A stretch of 64,000 nt of DNA from Morinoia aosen. Taxonomy: Eukaryota; Arthropoda; Malacostraca; Amphipoda; Talitridae. The number at the start of each line of letters is the position of its first letter. Position 1 is the stretch's first letter. The stretch is from NCBI GenBank assembly GCA_030386875.1, contig CM059557.1, forward strand, positions 60,962,514 through 61,026,513, given 5' to 3'. Of the stretch, positions 60,913-64,000 are shown piece after piece. Both the position numbers and the translations under genes were made by a program. Below the pieces are notes generated by a model. The model searched no databases. It saw only the letters and a list, made by a program, of their open reading frames with translations, and had not been told where the DNA came from.

Positions 60913-63260
60913 TTAGTCAACTTTAAACGTTTCGAAGACCAGCTCCATCTTCAGTAAGTCTGAAAAAACAAAAAACAAAATTGGTTAGTTCTTGACGAAA
61001 GTGATCAATAGGAAAAAAATCTACACAAAAATTTCTAAAGGATATGAACTATTAGCATTATTTAAAAGCGGCTTCTCTTTTGCAATGTGAAGGGATTCTA
61101 AAATGCGCAAATCTTACAAGTTAGGTGCAGAGCATAAAATATTAAAATTGTCCTCGGATATATGGCTGCTACACTGTTCGGTATGAAGGCGGATTGATGA
61201 ATGAGGAGGTTGATATCTATAAAAGTTTTTGACTTCTCTTTTTTTGTTTTTGATACATATTTTGGCCAATTTGTATTGGTGAATAAAATGGATAAGGTAC
61301 CCCGGATCAGTCTAAGTCCAATTTGTTTCCGTGTGTGACTCCTGATAAATATGATCATGAAGAAGCTCAACTTTTTTATTTTTGACTCGGGAGTGTCCCC
61401 GTGAGAGATTTTTTTGAGACTTTCCAACAATGGAGACATATTCAATACGTTTGGTGCTGACTGCTCTATGAATCCTCATAATGCTAATAACGTGGGATTT
61501 CCATCATGTTCATGGTATAACTTTAAAAAATTAGAATAAGTTCGAATTGTGGAGTGCACTATTAATGAAAAAATGGTCGCTGGAATAGCCTTCCTTAAAT
61601 GGTTATTTGATCCTAAAGTCAATACAATTGGGAATCGTGATGCACAAAAAGTTAAAACTGCAGAGAATGGGAAACATTGGAAGAAATCAAGAAAAAAAGA
61701 CAAGTATGTAACAAAATTGAACAAGTTATAAACAGGTCTTTTGCCTATTAACTGGGGCAGAAACAGTCAGCATAGTTCTGGATAGGTGTTTACTTTAAAC
61801 TATGTAACGATTCTAAAATCTAGAGGACATTGAGAGATGAAGCTGAGTCTAAGATTTTGAAATCAGTAGCAGACATGGAAACATTGTATTTTCTAACAAG
61901 ATCGCGTATTGCTGAATGAGATGGGTAAGCTAGTTGAATCCACACTCTTGCCCGATTGTTCTGTCACTGATGTAAAAGTTTCGATCCTACATGCCGACAC
62001 ACGACGTGCATTGAACACAGCTGTAACACTAAACCTGAGAGGGTCGCAAATCAAATGGGAGGCTTATTAACGAGAGTGACATATTTAGGACGCAGTAATT
62101 TTATCTCGCGCGACAACTTCTAGGACGGCGCTCCAAAACACGGAATGGAAAAATCAAAATGCCCTTCATTGTTTTCTACAGAAGTCTGTGAAACATATTT
62201 ATTCGACAGATTTTTTTCAATTTGTGAATTAATGAAGCCCGGCAGAAAGGCGTTAGTTGTAAATATGTGCCTCAGAATTCAACTTCACCATGAACATTTT
62301 TGAAAGTAGAACGTGCTTTGAACTTGATGCTCCTATTGATCAAAGTTTGAATGCAATTAATTTTTGAAACTTGTTGCGAAAAACTGAAGGAGCTGGAGCC
62401 TAATATTGTAAAAGTGGGCGACAATTCACTGCAGCCTTGTGTTACGTGGCAGTCTAGGAAGGCCAAAGTATTTTTCTCTGTAACTCCCATAGTAAACTTA
62501 TTTGATTTATGATTGAGGTAAAAGTAGTTGAAAACTGCTCAACGTGCGATGGCTTTCTAAATAGAATAAAGTAACGCCATAGTAGCGATTGCAGAAAACT
62601 GGCTTTCAATCCGGGGGACAATCGTCTAACCACTTTGCTTCACGAGAGCGCCTAAAAATATTGCCAAGTGACGGTACTAATGGAAGTTTTATATATCTCG
62701 ACCCTCTATTTTTTTATTAGGTTTGCCTGCACTTATAATGAACGAGTACATTACTTATAATTCCAGCTTAATTTTGAAATTCTTGCAAATGAAACCCATT
62801 AATTTTGAGTTACCATCCCATTTTGTAATAACCCGCTCAGCCGAATATCAATGGTTTCCTCAAGAAAAATATCGGTGTAAAGCGATTCTACGTCAAAAGA
62901 AGTCAAGATCAAATTCCTAAGATAATGAATAGTTCTAATATTTTCTTCAATTTAAAATCATTGTAAACAGAATACTGATTCGAAGTAATATCATTGAGGA
63001 TTGGTACAAGAAGTTTACTCAGTTTGCAACTTGGAGTATCATATATAACAGCTCCATTTAGCCTGATTCTAAATTTTTGATGTAAAATCGGGTGTGTGTG
63101 TGTTTTCTGAAGACCGTGCAACACAGCAAAAGATGAGCCTGATACATGCAAGTTTGGTAAAATTTCCTTCATTTTATCCGACGAGGTCAATAAAGAGTAC
63201 AGCGGCTCCTTATAACATTTAAACATTACCCAACAAATTTGGTTCGACTCGATCAAGTAT
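60913..63260 (-). mobile_element. Penelope-like element copy B, old and degraded
   Basis: The RT lies at 62280-63256, the linker and GIY-YIG remains at 61745-62280, an AT-rich 3' region follows, and a terminal string (inverse of AACGTTTCGAAGACCAGCTCC at about 60925-60945) is typical of Penelope-like 3' ends. The element is interrupted by stops and an internal RT deletion. Its 5' border near 63260 is where homology stops. Confidence 0.8.
61745..63256 (-). pseudogene. Penelope-like RT plus GIY-YIG, multiple breaks
   Basis: Minus-strand order: SLLTSSDKMKEILPNLHVSGS and LHGLQKTHTHPILHQKFR, then LSKLLVPILNDITSNQYSV (62909-63256). FDVESLYTDIFLEETIDI follows at about 62830-62890. A deletion removes the region before WLDDCPP. 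YYGV appears where the catalytic YVDD should be (about 62580). LAFLDCHVTQGCSELSP and KINCIQTLINRS follow, then IFTTNAFLPGFIN..IEKNLSNKYVSQTSVENN and SIPCFGAPS. The last piece is SAIRDLVRKYNVS, DFKILDSASSL and LESLH of the GIY-YIG domain (61800-61960), whose YVG and Cys region is unreadable. Catalytically dead. Confidence 0.85.
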
Positions 63261-64000
63261 AAATTTAAGCCGCCTAAGAAAATTCATGAAATTGTATGTT
63301 TGTCTATCAAAGCAAAACGCATAGGTCTCTTAACCCGTTATATTTGGGAGACGTAGGAATTAACGAGTATGCAAAGATATGGAGTGGTAAAAAGCTTGTC
63401 TCTCGTTCATCAGCATTCAAAATGCAAATTTCTTTCTTTGATTTTCACAATGATTTAATTTTTTTAAAACGTTGAGATCAATATTCAATAAAATCACAGC
63501 AGATTTGATGGTATTAAAAAACTGAACAAAATTAAGGGCACTCTGGATGTCCGTAATAATTTTGTCCTTCACTCACTGAATTTTCCTGATTTATAGGTAA
63601 TTTTTATGATAAATCATTTGAAAGAAATTCATTCCGTTTACTAGATACGTGTACATAACAAAAAATATTTTAAAAATACATATTTTTTTCATGATTCTTC
63701 GATGAAATTTAACCACAGATATGGTTAAATTGAACAATGTGTTTCCGTTCTACCAAAAAAGGAAAACATTTGAACGCAACTCAACGAAGTTTCAACATCC
63801 TTCACTTGATCACACTTGATCCCTGTTACTCGTCCTTACTCCTTGAACATATCCATAAATATCTGTCTCTGTAGTTGAAATAATTTGAATCGATTGAACT
63901 TCGCACCAGTATACCACACATATAAGCTAAAATATTTTTTATTCCTAAGAGAGATTATCTTTGAAATGGTTATTGCAAGTCGTAATTCTTCAATAGGCAT
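63261..64000. other. AT-rich DNA to the window edge, nothing recognised
   Basis: No coding signal or repeat found. Confidence 0.45.

Overview
The window looks like arthropod (probably insect or crustacean) nuclear DNA: AT-rich, full of decayed transposable elements, with eukaryotic retroelement families, a GT-AG intron in one gene relic, and no bacterial operon structure. No intact host protein-coding gene, rRNA, tRNA or CRISPR array could be supported. Most long open frames are either artefacts of repeats or remains of mobile elements. The species cannot be fixed from this sequence alone.

Layout. 1-1816: a 30-bp minisatellite, about 60 units, running off the left edge. 1.8-16.4 kb: AT-rich unique-looking DNA with an 18-bp tandem repeat at 10.4 kb. 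16.4-21.0 kb: two copies of one two-ORF LINE family (CR1/L2/jockey-like). The first is rearranged, with ORF1 on + converging on an endonuclease fragment on -. The second has a nearly complete ORF1 and a degraded ORF2. 21.1-22.9 kb: a broken mariner-type DNA transposon. 23-31 kb: mostly featureless DNA. 31.0-33.8 kb: a perfect 32-bp-arm hairpin, then a young 5'-truncated LINE with an open 401-codon reverse transcriptase and 16-bp target-site duplications, inserted at the tail of an older related LINE relic. 34.5-37.7 kb: a CA/C-rich microsatellite, a 1.77-kb fold-back element with ~700-bp arms, and a 52-bp miniature of its ends.

37.9-39.2 kb: a hAT element with a perfect 8-bp target duplication and a BED-finger relic. 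40.4-40.8, 48.7-49.0 and 59.8-60.15 kb: three copies of one ~350-bp short retroposon, two with 13-15-bp target duplications. 43.5-43.8 kb: a Harbinger-like fold-back MITE. 45.8-47.0 kb: an internally duplicated repeat with G/C-rich inverted ends. 47.6-49.2 kb: a piggyBac transposase relic split by two later insertions, a 529-bp Harbinger-type MITE with TAA duplications and a short-retroposon copy. 49.4 kb: a 50-bp insertion made only of the young LINE's 3' end, with 15-bp duplications. 50.5-51.2 kb: a MULE-like element with ~130-bp terminal repeats and a 9-bp duplication.

52.2-54.2 kb: a broken gene of an arthropod family I recognise but cannot assign a function. It keeps a canonical 135-bp phase-1 intron and is interrupted by a Penelope-like element that still shows its GIY-YIG domain. 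55.6 and 57.6 kb: tandem repeats. 60.9-63.3 kb: a second, older Penelope-like element.

The elements do not form a pathway. What the window offers is a layered insertion history: the piggyBac, the orphan family gene and the older LINE are oldest, and the Penelope copy, MITE, short retroposon and young LINE came later. I found no convincing undescribed functional system. The best leads are the short retroposon family, the 50-bp LINE-end insertion, the perfect hairpin with a TGACGTCA core, the 41-bp inverted pair 10 kb apart, and the interrupted orphan gene family.
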